Of a DNA stretch of 64,000 nt, positions 9,016-17,628 are shown piece by piece. Under the pieces are notes generated by a model. The model worked only from the letters and a program-made list of their open reading frames with translations, did no database searches and had not been told where the DNA came from. Origin of the DNA: Taibaiella sp041660405 (GTDB lineage: Bacteria > Bacteroidota > Bacteroidia > Chitinophagales > Chitinophagaceae); the NCBI GenBank assembly GCA_041660405.1, contig JBAZWL010000021.1, positions 17,420-81,419 on the forward strand, in the 5' to 3' direction. The translations under genes were made by a program, and so were the position numbers. Positions within the stretch are counted from its first letter, which is position 1. Each line of letters starts with the position of its first letter.

Positions 9016-9186
9016 TTATTTTGCTTCCAGGTAATCTTTCACTTTGTCTTTGTGAATGATTATTTCTTTGAAAGAGTAAGCGCCTGTTTTAGGACTACGT
9101 ACAGTTTTAATAACTTTAGTATAGTTCTTAGCTTCCAGGTTAGCTTTGGGATCTTTCTTGATCGCGGTTTTTGCTGCTTTTGCCAT
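9016..9186 (-). CDS. DUF4295 family small basic protein
   Basis: A 56-residue basic protein beginning MAKAAKTAIKKDPKANLEAK and ending KDKVKDYLEAK. The central stretch KVIKTVRSPKTGAYSFKEII is the hallmark of DUF4295, a small family found in Bacteroidota next to rpmB and rpmG. Here it is the third gene of that operon, 42 bases after rpmG. Its function is not established; the constant linkage suggests a ribosome-associated or ribosomal-protein-like role (inference). In many relatives ftsY follows; here it does not. Confidence 0.9.
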   Translation of the reverse strand: MAKAAKTAIKKDPKANLEAKNYTKVIKTVRSPKTGAYSFKEIIIHKDKVKDYLEAK

Positions 9187-9228
9187 GATATAATGTATTA
9201 GCGAATTAGCAATTAGCCTAAGCTAAAA

Positions 9229-9411
9229 TTACTTAATCTCTTTGTGAACAGTTACTTTTTTAAGAATACGGTTGTATTTTTTCAACTCAATACGTTCAGG
9301 AGTATTCTTTTTATTCTTTTGAGTGATATAACGGCTGGTGCCGGGCATTCCGCTAGTCTTATGCTCGGTACATTCCAAAATCACCTGAACGCGGTTTCCT
9401 TTTTTAGCCAT
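9229..9411 (-). CDS. rpmG: 50S ribosomal protein L33
   Basis: Small basic protein of the large ribosomal subunit, 60 residues. The sequence MAKKGNRVQVILECTEHK and the downstream SRYITQKNKKNTPERIELKKYN are typical of L33. A single cysteine remains (C14) and the C-terminal CxxC pair is absent, so this is the zinc-free (C-minus) form. It lies 33 bases after rpmB and is co-transcribed with it. Confidence 0.96.
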   Translation of the reverse strand: MAKKGNRVQVILECTEHKTSGMPGTSRYITQKNKKNTPERIELKKYNRILKKVTVHKEIK

Positions 9412-9444
9412 CGGGGGTAATTATTTGAAAATAATATTAATAAA

Positions 9445-9681
9445 TTAGATTGCAACGCCTTTTTCGCGCATCTCAGATACGACTACGAAAAGGCCTCTTT
9501 TATTGATTGTACGAATAGCATCAGAAGATACTTTCATAGAGATCCAACGATCTTCTTCTACAAGAAAGAAACGTTTAGTCTGCAAATTTGGTAAAAAACG
9601 GCGTTTGGATTTCTTATTAGAAAAACAAACCTTATGACCAGTAATTGGTTTTTTGCCTGTTACCTGACAAACACGAGCCAT
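9445..9681 (-). CDS. rpmB: 50S ribosomal protein L28
   Basis: 78-residue large-subunit protein. It begins MARVCQVTGKKPITGHKVCF and contains KKSKRRFLPNLQ and the WISMKVSSDAIRTINKRG segment, all conserved L28 blocks. It is the first gene of the minus-strand operon rpmB-rpmG-DUF4295. A TTTG close upstream (CACCTTTGCAG on the minus strand, near 9700) may be the -7 element. Confidence 0.96.
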   Translation of the reverse strand: MARVCQVTGKKPITGHKVCFSNKKSKRRFLPNLQTKRFFLVEEDRWISMKVSSDAIRTINKRGLFVVVSEMREKGVAI

Positions 9682-9976
9682 GACTTAAATTTTTTTGGAC
9701 TGCAAAGGTGCTCCTTTTTTGACAAATGACAAAATTTTATTTTCGAGAAATAAAACGCGCAATCAAAATACGGAAACTAATGTCGCTAAGAATAGCTGAG
9801 AAGATCTCAAATATAGTTTCGGCCGGAGCCTTATGGGACGCACTCTGAATGTACTATCGCCATTTTGTCAACCAAAGATGAAGCAGAGTTTGCTGCCAAA
9901 CTGGTTAAAAAATGAATTTACGGACGCGAAGGTAAGATTTTACGCGCAAAATGCTGATAATTTTTTTCAGGAATAT
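9682..9976. other. Intergenic stretch with a possible gene relic
   Basis: There is no intact gene. On the plus strand two adjacent frames look protein-like for a short distance: 9780-9848 reads MSLRIAEKISNIVSAGALWD. After a one-base frame change, a second piece near 9850-9915 ends FAAKLVKK and a stop. This could be the decayed 3' end of a gene, but the pieces are too short to identify. The bases near 9690-9720 probably hold the rpmB promoter. Confidence 0.3.
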
Positions 9977-10708
9977 TTATACCAGGTCAGAATAAGAGAA
10001 CGCATCCAGGTCTTTTACCCCTAAAGACGTCTCCAGATGAAATCCTTCGCCGTATTTTACACCTATTCTGTGACCAAGCTGCGATGCCCTGTTGGTAATT
10101 TTATCCAGGAAGCCGGGAGCAGAAATATAAGTTTCCGGTTCGCCGGAATTGTCGTTAAAAAACTGAGTTTTAAAACATTTGATCGCTTCCATTTTCTGTT
10201 CAAAACTATCAGAAATATCAACAATCAAGTCTGGCTCTGTAAAGCGGTCCTGGATATAATGAAACACTTTTTTCGGTCTCCAGGGCTGTTGTGCATTTCC
10301 GTTATAGCTGGTTTCAATTTTACGGAGCCCGCTGAAAAAACAGGCATCGGCAATTAATCTACCTGCTCTTCCATGGTCCGGATGACGGTCTGCCAAGGCA
10401 TTAGCCAATATAATATCTGGTTGATATTGCCTTAGAATGGTTATGATCTTCAAGAGATGTTCTTTATCATTGGTAAAAAAACCATCCAGCATTTTCAGAT
10501 TTTCCCTCATCGAAAGCCCCATTACCTGGGCTGATGCATGGGCTTCTGTATAACGACTTTCAACAGAACCGCGAGAACCTAATTCGCCTTGTGTAAGGTC
10601 CAATACACCTGCGGCCTGGCCTTTACGGATATGATTGATTAAAGTGCCGGTACAACCCAGTTCTACATCGTCGGGATGAGCACCTATGGCAAGTATATGC
10701 AGTTTCAT
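9977..10708 (-). CDS. bshB1: Bacillithiol biosynthesis deacetylase BshB1
   Basis: Zinc-dependent deacetylase of the LmbE/PIG-L family. It removes the acetyl group from N-acetylglucosaminyl malate in the second step of bacillithiol synthesis, in the cytoplasm. The 243 residues contain the N-terminal zinc motif AHPDD (10-14; H11 and D14 are ligands) and the second motif HPDHGR with H112. Further BshB1-specific blocks are TQGELGSRGSVESRYTEA and CFKTQFF. Bacillithiol is the main low-molecular-weight thiol of many Bacteroidota. The other steps (bshA, bshC) are not in the window. Confidence 0.92.
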   Translation of the reverse strand: MKLHILAIGAHPDDVELGCTGTLINHIRKGQAAGVLDLTQGELGSRGSVESRYTEAHASAQVMGLSMRENLKMLDGFFTNDKEHLLKIITILRQYQPDIILANALADRHPDHGRAGRLIADACFFSGLRKIETSYNGNAQQPWRPKKVFHYIQDRFTEPDLIVDISDSFEQKMEAIKCFKTQFFNDNSGEPETYISAPGFLDKITNRASQLGHRIGVKYGEGFHLETSLGVKDLDAFSYSDLV

Positions 10709-10795
10709 GTAAGAAATGAATAAGCAGAATATAACGATCCTGCAATTAAAAGCTGCAAAATTAATGCATTATGCCGGAAGTGTTGGATTAGGGAG

Positions 10796-11434
10796 TTATA
10801 ATCCGTTTGCCAGCCTTTTTTGTTGTTGCTGGAATTGATACTGATAATAATTTTTGGATTCTATTTCCTGTACTATGGTTTCAATATCTTTATCCTTGTT
10901 GTAAGGATCGTATTGTGCCTTCAGATCATTATCGAAGAAAAAGGCTGCAGTCTGGTATATACGGGCATTAAGGCCACCTTTAATTTCCTTAATTACAGAA
11001 TAACAGTCGCGGCCGGTTTGCCTGTTGATCAGCTTTACCAGTATCTGCCCTTGCGACATGGATAAATTTTTCAATTCATCCTTAAATTTTGAATTCATTT
11101 CCTGCTCTACTCTTTTCAGGTATTGCTTACGGTCCTTTCTCTTAGTTCTGACTGCAGTTTCTTTATCTACCTTATCCAATACAAAAGCAGCCGTTACTGC
11201 ATATGGATAAACCTTGTAAACATTATACCGCAGGCGCCTCATTTCTTCCCTCCTTTTAGGGTCCATATAAGCCCCGATTATTTCTATATCGGGAATAAAT
11301 ACCATTCCGCACACTTCATCGCCTACCTGTACGGCGCCGAGCAGAATAGTATCATTCTTACCTTGAGCTTTTGATGTAAAAGCGCAAAGCATAAGAAGAA
11401 TGGGTAATAAAAATATTTTAAGCAGTTTGCCCAT
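10796..11434 (-). CDS. DUF4294 domain-containing exported protein
   Basis: Protein of a family restricted to Bacteroidota, with no known function. I choose the ATG at 11434, giving 212 residues, because it starts a good signal peptide (MGKLLKIFLLPILLMLCAFTSKAQG). The longer frame to 11575 would run across the upp start region. The mature part is rich in charged residues: IPDIEIIGAYMDPKRREEMRRLRYNVYKVYPYA is the conserved DUF4294 core, followed by helical segments with KRKDRKQYLKRVEQEM and a Gln/Tyr-rich C-terminus. It is divergent from upp. Confidence 0.85.
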   Translation of the reverse strand: MGKLLKIFLLPILLMLCAFTSKAQGKNDTILLGAVQVGDEVCGMVFIPDIEIIGAYMDPKRREEMRRLRYNVYKVYPYAVTAAFVLDKVDKETAVRTKRKDRKQYLKRVEQEMNSKFKDELKNLSMSQGQILVKLINRQTGRDCYSVIKEIKGGLNARIYQTAAFFFDNDLKAQYDPYNKDKDIETIVQEIESKNYYQYQFQQQQKRLANGL

Positions 11435-11593
11435 GGAGCATATAATTCTATATAAAGTTCTGATAAAAAGATGATATAAGGAAATTTGGATTCGCTTATT
11501 ACCCCGGGGTTTAATATTAATAGGTTTTTTTTGTGAAAAAATTTCTATTCCTAAGAAAAAATCACTTTTTTGCACCCTAAATTCTCTTCGTTT

Positions 11594-12244
11594 ATGGTTT
11601 ACAATCTAAGTGATCAGCAATCCTTAATCACACAATGGATCAGCGAAATAAGAGATATTGATATTCAGAAAGACAGGATGCGTTTCCGGAGAAACCTGGA
11701 ACGTATTGGAGAAGTCGCCGCATATGAGTTGAGCAAGCAGCTGCCTTTTATTGAAAAGGTAGTACAAACCCCATTAGGTGAATCGACTATTCATGTATTA
11801 GACCGGGAGCCGGTTCTTACCACAATACTCCGGGCTGGTATTCCCTTGCAGCAAGGGCTACTCAACTATTTTGACAAAGCAGATTGTGCTTTTATTGCTG
11901 CCTATAGAAAGCATCATCGTGATGGAAGTTTTGAAATAGAACAGCAATATATAACTTGTCCTCCGCTGGAGGGGCGGGTACTTATTATAGCGGATTCTAT
12001 GCTGGCAACGGGAGCTTCATTAGTGTTGGCCCTGGAAACCCTTATAGGATACGGCAAGCCATTACAAATACACATTATAGCTGCTATTGCGTGTACAGAA
12101 GGTATAGACAATGTATTGCGCAAATTTCCGGAAGCGGAGATATGGGCAGGTGATATTGATGAAGAACTTACGGCGAAAGGATATATTGTTCCAGGATTGG
12201 GAGATGCCGGAGACCTTGCTTTTGGCAGCAAGCAGCAAGGTTGA
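11594..12244 (+). CDS. upp: Uracil phosphoribosyltransferase
   Basis: Pyrimidine salvage enzyme that joins uracil and PRPP to make UMP. The PRPP-binding motif reads LIIADSMLATGASLVLAL; the usual form is DPMLATGGS, so Pro and one Gly are replaced. The AGIPL loop and the C-terminal uracil-binding GLGDAGDLAFGSK are present. The ATG at 11594 (216 residues, MVYNLSDQQSL) is preferred. An upstream in-frame ATG/TTTGCACC region at 11570 overlaps what looks like promoter sequence. The gene is monocistronic and divergent from the DUF4294 gene. Confidence 0.93.
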   Translation: MVYNLSDQQSLITQWISEIRDIDIQKDRMRFRRNLERIGEVAAYELSKQLPFIEKVVQTPLGESTIHVLDREPVLTTILRAGIPLQQGLLNYFDKADCAFIAAYRKHHRDGSFEIEQQYITCPPLEGRVLIIADSMLATGASLVLALETLIGYGKPLQIHIIAAIACTEGIDNVLRKFPEAEIWAGDIDEELTAKGYIVPGLGDAGDLAFGSKQQG

Positions 12245-12285
12245 GAACCGCTTTTTTACATCTATATGTAGGGATAAAAACTTTA

Positions 12286-12316
12286 TTGCAATAATGAATA
12301 TTTCCGTCTATATTTG
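12286..12316 (+). promoter_or_regulatory. Bacteroidota-type promoter of the PorP/SprF-like gene
   Basis: TTG (12286-12288), 20 bases, then TATATTTG (12309-12316): a good match to the -33/-7 consensus. This leaves a leader of about 120 bases before the ATG at 12443. That is longer than for most genes here and could carry regulation. Confidence 0.65.
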
Positions 12317-12442
12317 TAGGTAAGGAATTGATAAAATTCCCAACATAAATTTTTTTTTTGCTGTCTATTGTATAATATGATCGTTTGTGCTATTTTGTGC
12401 ACAATTGACAAGTAAAATTGGTAATCTGAATAAAATTAAATC

Positions 12443-13486
12443 ATGAAGAAAGTATTACTAAGCGCTTTGGCTTTGGCAGGTATTTCTTTGGGTGCATGGG
12501 CACAGGATGTGCACTTTACCCAATACTTTACATCGCCATTGACTCTTAATCCGGCACAGACAGGACTTACACAAAATGACTGGCGTGCATCTGCAAACTT
12601 TCGTACTCAATGGTATACCGTTTCCGATAATCCATACATGAGCGGAACTGTAGCTTTTGATATTCCTACATTAAGAGGTAAGTTGCCGGAAGGTGATGCT
12701 TTGGGAATTGGTGTGCTGGGTTTATACGATAAATCCGGTACCGGTGGTTTACAGAATACAACTGTAGGTTTATCGGTAGCATATCATAAAGCATTTGGTA
12801 TGGATAAACAACATACCTTGTCTTTAGGTGTTCAAGGTTACATGGTTCAAAAAAGTATTCAATTTGATAAGTTGATATTTGGCGATCAGTTTAACCCAAA
12901 TATGCCGGAAGGATATCTTAAAGGATCTTCAGCGGAAAACTTCGGCAATGCAGATCTCACTTATCCGGATTTCAATATTGGGCTAATGTATTCTGGTCGC
13001 GTAGCTGAAAAAGCTACTTTATACGGTGGTTTTGCTTATTACCACCTTACCCGTCCTGAAGAGAAATTCCTTAACAGCGGCACAGCTGTAAAAATCAATT
13101 CCCGTTTTTCGGCTCACTTAGGTGGCTCATTTGAAATGAACGAAAATACGGTAATGTATCTGAGTGCTATGTACCAAAAACAAGGTCCAGCATCTGAATT
13201 CCTTATGGGTGGTGCAGTAGGGTTTATTATGAATCCAGGTCACGATGAATACACCCGTAATACCATTTTCTATCTTGGTGGCTGGTATCGCTATGGTGAT
13301 GCAATTGCACCTTACGTAGGATTTGAGTGGTCTAAAATGAAGATTGGATTTAGTTACGATGTAACACTATCCAGTGCACAAAACATGACCGGGGGCCAGG
13401 GAGCTTATGAAGTTTCCTTGATCTATAACGGTATTATTAATAAAGTTACCCGTAAGAAATATAATTTTACTTGCCCTAAGTTTTAA
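12443..13486 (+). CDS. Type IX secretion membrane protein, PorP/SprF family
   Basis: Outer-membrane beta-barrel of the PorP/SprF family, whose members anchor gliding or T9SS components. The 347 residues begin with a signal peptide (MKKVLLSALALAGISLGAWAQ). The family signature follows: DVHFTQYFTSPLTLNPAQTG, then FRTQWYTV, and later LGGSFEMNENTVMYLSAMYQKQG. Family members often accompany large T9SS adhesins. Here it stands alone, with its own promoter and a hairpin terminator. The T9SS cargo genes downstream are on the other strand. Confidence 0.9.
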   Translation: MKKVLLSALALAGISLGAWAQDVHFTQYFTSPLTLNPAQTGLTQNDWRASANFRTQWYTVSDNPYMSGTVAFDIPTLRGKLPEGDALGIGVLGLYDKSGTGGLQNTTVGLSVAYHKAFGMDKQHTLSLGVQGYMVQKSIQFDKLIFGDQFNPNMPEGYLKGSSAENFGNADLTYPDFNIGLMYSGRVAEKATLYGGFAYYHLTRPEEKFLNSGTAVKINSRFSAHLGGSFEMNENTVMYLSAMYQKQGPASEFLMGGAVGFIMNPGHDEYTRNTIFYLGGWYRYGDAIAPYVGFEWSKMKIGFSYDVTLSSAQNMTGGQGAYEVSLIYNGIINKVTRKKYNFTCPKF

Positions 13487-13508
13487 TAGGATAGATAATT
13501 ATCAAAAC

Positions 13509-13540
13509 GACGACGCCCATCTGAACAGATGGGCGTCGTC
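13509..13540 (+). terminator. Hairpin after the PorP/SprF-like gene
   Basis: Perfect 15-bp stem (13509-13523 with 13526-13540) with a 2-base loop, 22 bases after the stop. There is no T-run, so it may be a 3' stabiliser rather than an intrinsic terminator. Confidence 0.65.
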
Positions 13541-13891
13541 ATGCAAAGTGTACAGTTAAAAATAGCTGGTTTTTAATTAGGGGAAGTTGATTTGACTAAC
13601 TCATAAAAGAAAGCGATGAAGCTGCGCAGTGGATTCGTTTATAGTGTGTACAAAGCCTCACAGCGGATATTGGTTATAAAGAAGAGCTCAATTATTGATT
13701 AAAAATAGTCTTACCATCTTACCACAACGTCTTTACAGGCTTCAAATTTAATCGTGTTTAAAATGACTATTGAATTTTCATTGACCTCTTCATTATATAT
13801 TCTTCTAATCATTTACTTCCCTAAGAACTGATATTATATTCCAGAAGCAGATTTTACCACAGTAATCAAACGCTTGCTTTCTTTAATAACA
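13541..13891. other. Non-coding stretch
   Basis: 351 bases with no open frame of coding quality on either strand, no RNA gene that I can recognise and no repeat. It separates convergent genes. Confidence 0.6.
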
Positions 13892-13925
13892 AAGTGGCCA
13901 ATTGAAAATAATCAATTGGCCACTT
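13892..13925 (-). terminator. Terminator of the first trio gene
   Basis: Perfect 14-bp stem (13892-13905 with 13912-13925) with a 6-base loop, 32 bases beyond the stop of the gene at 13958-14791. Confidence 0.75.
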
Positions 13926-13957
13926 ATATTTTAAAGCGTGATCAGTATTGTAATCGT

Positions 13958-14791
13958 CTATTTAATAGAGAATTTACTGATTGCCCGATTTTCTTCCGTT
14001 ATAAGTTCAATAATATAAGTTCCTGCATGTAATGCTGAAACGTCAATAGATAACTTTTGCTCACCAATAACATTTTTACCAAGTGTTTTTGTCAGAACAA
14101 TACGTCCTGCTATATCACTAATGCGTATTGCTGCATCATTAGATACTTTTTCAAAGTTGTAAGTGAAAAAGATATCATTTTTTGCAGGATTAGGATAAAC
14201 GGATAATGTTTGTTTAGCTAATCCCTTAATATCACCAATGCCTGTTGTAGGGCATGCAATAGTAATAGCGGGATACTGGGCATTGTTTCCTAGCGCAGTA
14301 TCTACTACTACTGCTTCATTTACAAATTCTACAAATTCTATTGGGTATAGATAGTTACCATTTGAAAAAAGCGGTCCGGGGTCAGGGCCGATATATTCCA
14401 AAGTTGTAGGATCAACTAAAGTTCCAAATCTCCCGATATGATCGAGCCACCTATTAATTAAAAGAGTGTCACCAACACCAACGCTTACAGCTGGAGCAGG
14501 TTGACCATTAATAACTCCATTTTCCACTGCTCCTGTAGGATATACAATATAAACCCAGCCAACTTCATTATTTACATCCCGTATATGAAACGTATCGGTA
14601 GGCATAACCACGTCTGGTCCTCTATTGATAAATACATATCCTGATACAATAGCGGTATCTGTACAGTTACTAATCGTAGAGTTATTAGCAGGACCTATGA
14701 CATGGACTACATCAATATCACAATGTCTTTGCGCATAAACGCCGGACAAACATAAGGTCAATAAACTGAGTGTAGAAAAAATACGTTTCAT
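13958..14791 (-). CDS. Exported protein with T9SS type A sorting domain (trio member 1)
   Basis: A 277-residue secreted protein. The signal peptide MKRIFSTLSLLTLCLSGVYAQ is followed by a cysteine-containing beta-rich domain (about 22-185) with a NRGPDVVMPTDTF motif. A T9SS type A C-terminal domain (about 190-277; TLSVYPNPAKNDIFF, ISDIAGRIVL, SALHAGTYIIEL) completes it. It is the most divergent of three tandem paralogues that share the signal peptide and the sorting domain. The shared N/LGPDxxxxTDT pattern recalls CARDB or Ig-like adhesive domains, but I cannot assign a function. It has its own terminator. Confidence 0.85.
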   Translation of the reverse strand: MKRIFSTLSLLTLCLSGVYAQRHCDIDVVHVIGPANNSTISNCTDTAIVSGYVFINRGPDVVMPTDTFHIRDVNNEVGWVYIVYPTGAVENGVINGQPAPAVSVGVGDTLLINRWLDHIGRFGTLVDPTTLEYIGPDPGPLFSNGNYLYPIEFVEFVNEAVVVDTALGNNAQYPAITIACPTTGIGDIKGLAKQTLSVYPNPAKNDIFFTYNFEKVSNDAAIRISDIAGRIVLTKTLGKNVIGEQKLSIDVSALHAGTYIIELITEENRAISKFSIK

Positions 14792-14857
14792 GATTTAATA
14801 TTTTGATTGTTAAATGAATGGCACTATTATTTAAAATCAGTAGGGCTGATTATAAAT

Positions 14858-14895
14858 AAACAGACCACCTCTTAAAATTAGAGATGGTCTGTTTA
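14858..14895 (-). terminator. Terminator of the second trio gene
   Basis: 15-bp stem with one mismatch (14858-14875 with 14880-14895), 35 bases beyond the stop at 14930. Each trio gene therefore ends separately. Confidence 0.65.
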
Positions 14896-14929
14896 GTTTA
14901 TAAAATGGGACTATATACCAATCTCATCC

Positions 14930-15706
14930 TTATTTTTGAATGGTTACTTTATTGATTGCACGGTTTTCACCATTAACAAGTTCAATATAGTAAATGCCAT
15001 TATTCAAAGAAGAAACATCAAGGGTCAGTTCTTTTTCACCTTCAGTCATTTTTCCAAAATCTTTAGCTAGAATAGTACGACCAGCAATATCCATGATGCG
15101 GGCAGTAGCTAAACCGTTTGTAAAAGAATATTTGAAACGAAGCTCTGTAGAAGCAGGATTAGGATAAATTAAAAGGCTTTGTTTAGCTAAACCTTTAACA
15201 TCAATACCTAAATTGCAATTAATAGTAAGTGGTATTTGCAATTGATCGTCATCTCCAGTAGGATCTTCAACAGCAGTACTTGTTACAGCCCAACCAAAAC
15301 CTCTGGATAAAACCGGGAAAAGATGTCCTGAACCATTGAAAGGCTGGGTGGTATCAACAGCTCCTGATGTAGCGTCCCATAAAAACTCTAATTCAGCTCT
15401 GCCTATATATGTATCTACTCCAAATATAGTATCATTAACGTTAACAGTATCGCCTGTTACTTGAAAAGCGCTTGTATAAGGGTTAGTCCTTCCATCATTA
15501 AAGGCAATCGTATCAGTTGGGAAAATCTTATCCGGACCCAGGTTCAAGTAAACATAGGTTAATTTGAAAGAATCCGTGCAGGTAAGTGTCATTGTACTTC
15601 CTTCTGCAGGGACAATTAATACACCGGAAATGTTAGCTTGTCTTTGAGCAAATGCGCCTGTTACCAATGCTCCCAAAAGAGCTACTGTCGTGTAAATACG
15701 TTTCAT
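14930..15706 (-). CDS. Exported protein with T9SS type A sorting domain (trio member 2)
   Basis: 258 residues. The signal peptide MKRIYTTVALLGALVTGAFAQ is nearly the same as in trio member 3. The mature domain has a conserved TYVYLNLGPDKIFPTDTIAF segment, then a T9SS type A domain (about 175-258; SLLIYPNPASTELRFKYSF, DIAGRTILAKDFGK, YYIELVNGENRAINK). The sorting domain is much more alike among the three neighbours than the mature region, as expected for paralogues under diversifying or relaxed selection on the exposed part. Function is unknown; a surface or secreted beta-sandwich is likely. Confidence 0.85.
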   Translation of the reverse strand: MKRIYTTVALLGALVTGAFAQRQANISGVLIVPAEGSTMTLTCTDSFKLTYVYLNLGPDKIFPTDTIAFNDGRTNPYTSAFQVTGDTVNVNDTIFGVDTYIGRAELEFLWDATSGAVDTTQPFNGSGHLFPVLSRGFGWAVTSTAVEDPTGDDDQLQIPLTINCNLGIDVKGLAKQSLLIYPNPASTELRFKYSFTNGLATARIMDIAGRTILAKDFGKMTEGEKELTLDVSSLNNGIYYIELVNGENRAINKVTIQK

Positions 15707-16005
15707 AAAAGTCTTCTTTTTTTTGTTTATAATTAATTAATAGTTCTGAACGCCAAATGTAGGGAAAGATTTTTTAAAAAAATAAGATTGATATATCTTA
15801 TGCATAGCTTGGGCTTATTTTTTTATTAAATCGAAGCAAGTTTTGATAAAAACCTCTCACTACTTGATGATAGACGGTAAAACAAACCTGGATTATAGGT
15901 AAGGAATTAAATTTACGCCATTTTTTTTCACCTTCTTAACAAATAACCCTGATGAAGGTTGATTTGGTTCTAAATTTACAATCCAGGACTAGATATATAA
16001 AGAAA
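15707..16005. other. Intergenic region with -7 element for trio member 2
   Basis: CAAATGTA at 15754-15761 is TACATTTG on the minus strand, an exact TAnnTTTG -7 element 48 bases before the ATG at 15706. The rest is AT-rich, without a coding frame. A short similarity (CCTGGATTRTA near 15888 and its inverse near 15978) may form a loose hairpin. Confidence 0.5.
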
Positions 16006-16028
16006 AGCAGCAAGTTTTACTTGCTGCT
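16006..16028 (-). terminator. Terminator of the third trio gene
   Basis: Perfect 10-bp stem AGCAGCAAGT/ACTTGCTGCT (16006-16015 with 16019-16028) with a 3-base loop, 32 bases beyond the stop at 16061. Confidence 0.7.
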
Positions 16029-16060
16029 CAATACTAATAATATGCTTTTAAAAATTACTT

Positions 16061-16777
16061 CTACTTACGAACTGTAAGTTTATTTATAGCTCGTTTATTA
16101 TCTGAAATTAGCTCAATATAATAAACACCATTTTGCAATGAGTTAATGTCAAGAGTAAATTCTTTTTCTCCTTCTGTCTGTTTCCCCAAATCTTTAACCA
16201 GAGCAGTACGGCCTGTGATATCAGAAATACGTACTGAAACTTCGGCAGATTTAGTAAAAGTGTATTTAAAGTTAACTTTATCCTTTGCAGGGCTTGGATA
16301 TATAGCTAACGAAGCGGTAACTAAACCGTTAGTGAAAATTCCGGTTGTTCCATTTCTGTTATCAATTGTTACAGTATTACATACCTTATTATTGGCAGGA
16401 GTAGGGTCAGTTATTGTAGAAGCTGTAGTTGAAATAGCCCAAACGCTATCGCACCAATCTGTAGGGCCATCTGCTGGGCCGCTAGTGAACTGCAGTGTGT
16501 CACTAAATCCTAAAGTATCTCCCATTGATACCACAGCTGTTGGTTTAAAATAATAATTTCCTGAAGGAGCAGACCACTTAATAGTATCAGTAGTTAAAAT
16601 ATCATTAGGGCCATTGTTCACTATTCCCCATGCAATAACTGTATTCGATAAGTTCACCGAATCAATAATAATAGTGCTTGGCACATTGTGCAACATTGCC
16701 AAGTCAACAGATCTTTGAGCAAATGCGCCAAATGTAAATACTCCTAATAATGCAACTGTTGCGTAAATACGTTTCAT
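16061..16777 (-). CDS. Exported protein with T9SS type A sorting domain (trio member 3)
   Basis: 238 residues from the ATG at 16777; a TTG directly before it is less likely. The signal peptide MKRIYATVALLGVFTFGAFAQ is followed by a short mature domain with NNGPNDILTTDTIKW, the same motif as in the two neighbours. A T9SS type A domain ends the protein (SLAIYPSPAKDKVNFKYTF, ISDITGRTALVKDLGKQ, GVYYIELISDNKRAINK). An exact -7 element (TAAATTTG, complement of 16809-16816) lies 32 bases upstream. It is the shortest trio member. Confidence 0.85.
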   Translation of the reverse strand: MKRIYATVALLGVFTFGAFAQRSVDLAMLHNVPSTIIIDSVNLSNTVIAWGIVNNGPNDILTTDTIKWSAPSGNYYFKPTAVVSMGDTLGFSDTLQFTSGPADGPTDWCDSVWAISTTASTITDPTPANNKVCNTVTIDNRNGTTGIFTNGLVTASLAIYPSPAKDKVNFKYTFTKSAEVSVRISDITGRTALVKDLGKQTEGEKEFTLDINSLQNGVYYIELISDNKRAINKLTVRK

Positions 16778-16808
16778 CAAATTCTCTTTTTAAAGTTTTA
16801 TGAAACGT

Positions 16809-16816
16809 CAAATTTA
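16809..16816 (-). promoter_or_regulatory. -7 element of trio member 3
   Basis: TAAATTTG on the minus strand, matching TAnnTTTG, 32 bases before the start codon. No clear -33 TTTG is visible. Confidence 0.55.
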
Positions 16817-16854
16817 GAAAGATAAAAGCATAAATTAATCTAGATTTAACTATT

Positions 16855-17490
16855 TTATGACTTTATCTTACTTTCTGTGTTTATATAGGCTTCAACCGGC
16901 AATCTTTTAACAATTGAACGTGCAAGTGTTAATTCATCAGTATATTCCAATTCTCCTCCAAAAGAAATACCACGAGCTATACCTGTAATAAGCACAGGAT
17001 AGGATTTTAATTGTTTACTGATATAATAAACGGTGGTATCACCTTCAATAGTAGGGTTGAGGGCCATAATAATTTCCTTCACTTCATTTTTATTTAATCT
17101 TGTCAGTAAATTCGACAAGTGCAGCTGATCCGGCCCGATACCATCGAGTGGGGAAAGCAAACCACCCAGCACATGATATTGTCCATTAAACTGGCGGGTA
17201 CTTTCAATTGATATTACATCGCGTATATTCTCAACCATACATACAATGCTTTGATCGCGTGATGGATTGTTACAAATATTGCACAGACCACTATCAGATA
17301 TATTATTGCATTGAGGGCAAAAGCAAATTTCTTCCCTCATCCTGGAAATAGTTTCACTAAAATGAGCAACACTTTCCTTATTCTCTTTTAATAAATGCAA
17401 TACCATTCTCAACGCTGTTTTCTTCCCGATTCCCGGAAGTTTCGAAAAAGAATCTACAGCATCTTCTATTAATCTTGAAGAAAATATCAT
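16855..17490 (-). CDS. recR: Recombination mediator protein RecR
   Basis: RecR forms a DNA clamp that, with RecO or RecF, loads RecA at gaps. The 211 residues have the family order. A helix-hairpin-helix (FSKLPGIGKKTALRMVLHLL, about 15-34) comes first. A four-cysteine zinc finger (CPQC and CNIC, about 58-75) and a Toprim domain beginning IVCMVENIRDVISIES follow. The C-terminal part has GGLLSPLDGIGPDQL and GELEYTDELTLARSI. The ATG at 17490 gives the expected N-terminus. Divergent from the VWA gene. Confidence 0.96.
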   Translation of the reverse strand: MIFSSRLIEDAVDSFSKLPGIGKKTALRMVLHLLKENKESVAHFSETISRMREEICFCPQCNNISDSGLCNICNNPSRDQSIVCMVENIRDVISIESTRQFNGQYHVLGGLLSPLDGIGPDQLHLSNLLTRLNKNEVKEIIMALNPTIEGDTTVYYISKQLKSYPVLITGIARGISFGGELEYTDELTLARSIVKRLPVEAYINTESKIKS

Positions 17491-17628
17491 GTGGCTAATG
17501 AAGTCAATAATTAAGTAGCAAAGATAAAGAAACCAAAAGCAATTCGATTGACAGGCTTTACTTATAGCCGTTGGTGATGTTTTAAACTAATCATCGTAAT
17601 TTGGCAGCCTGATAATAAATGGAAAATT

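Noticed and set aside
9833..10024. 63-codon open frame on the plus strand between rpmB and bshB1
   Set aside because: It overlaps the 3' end of bshB1 on the other strand, has atypical composition and no recognisable similarity. I treat it as chance; a possible decayed gene in this gap is noted separately.
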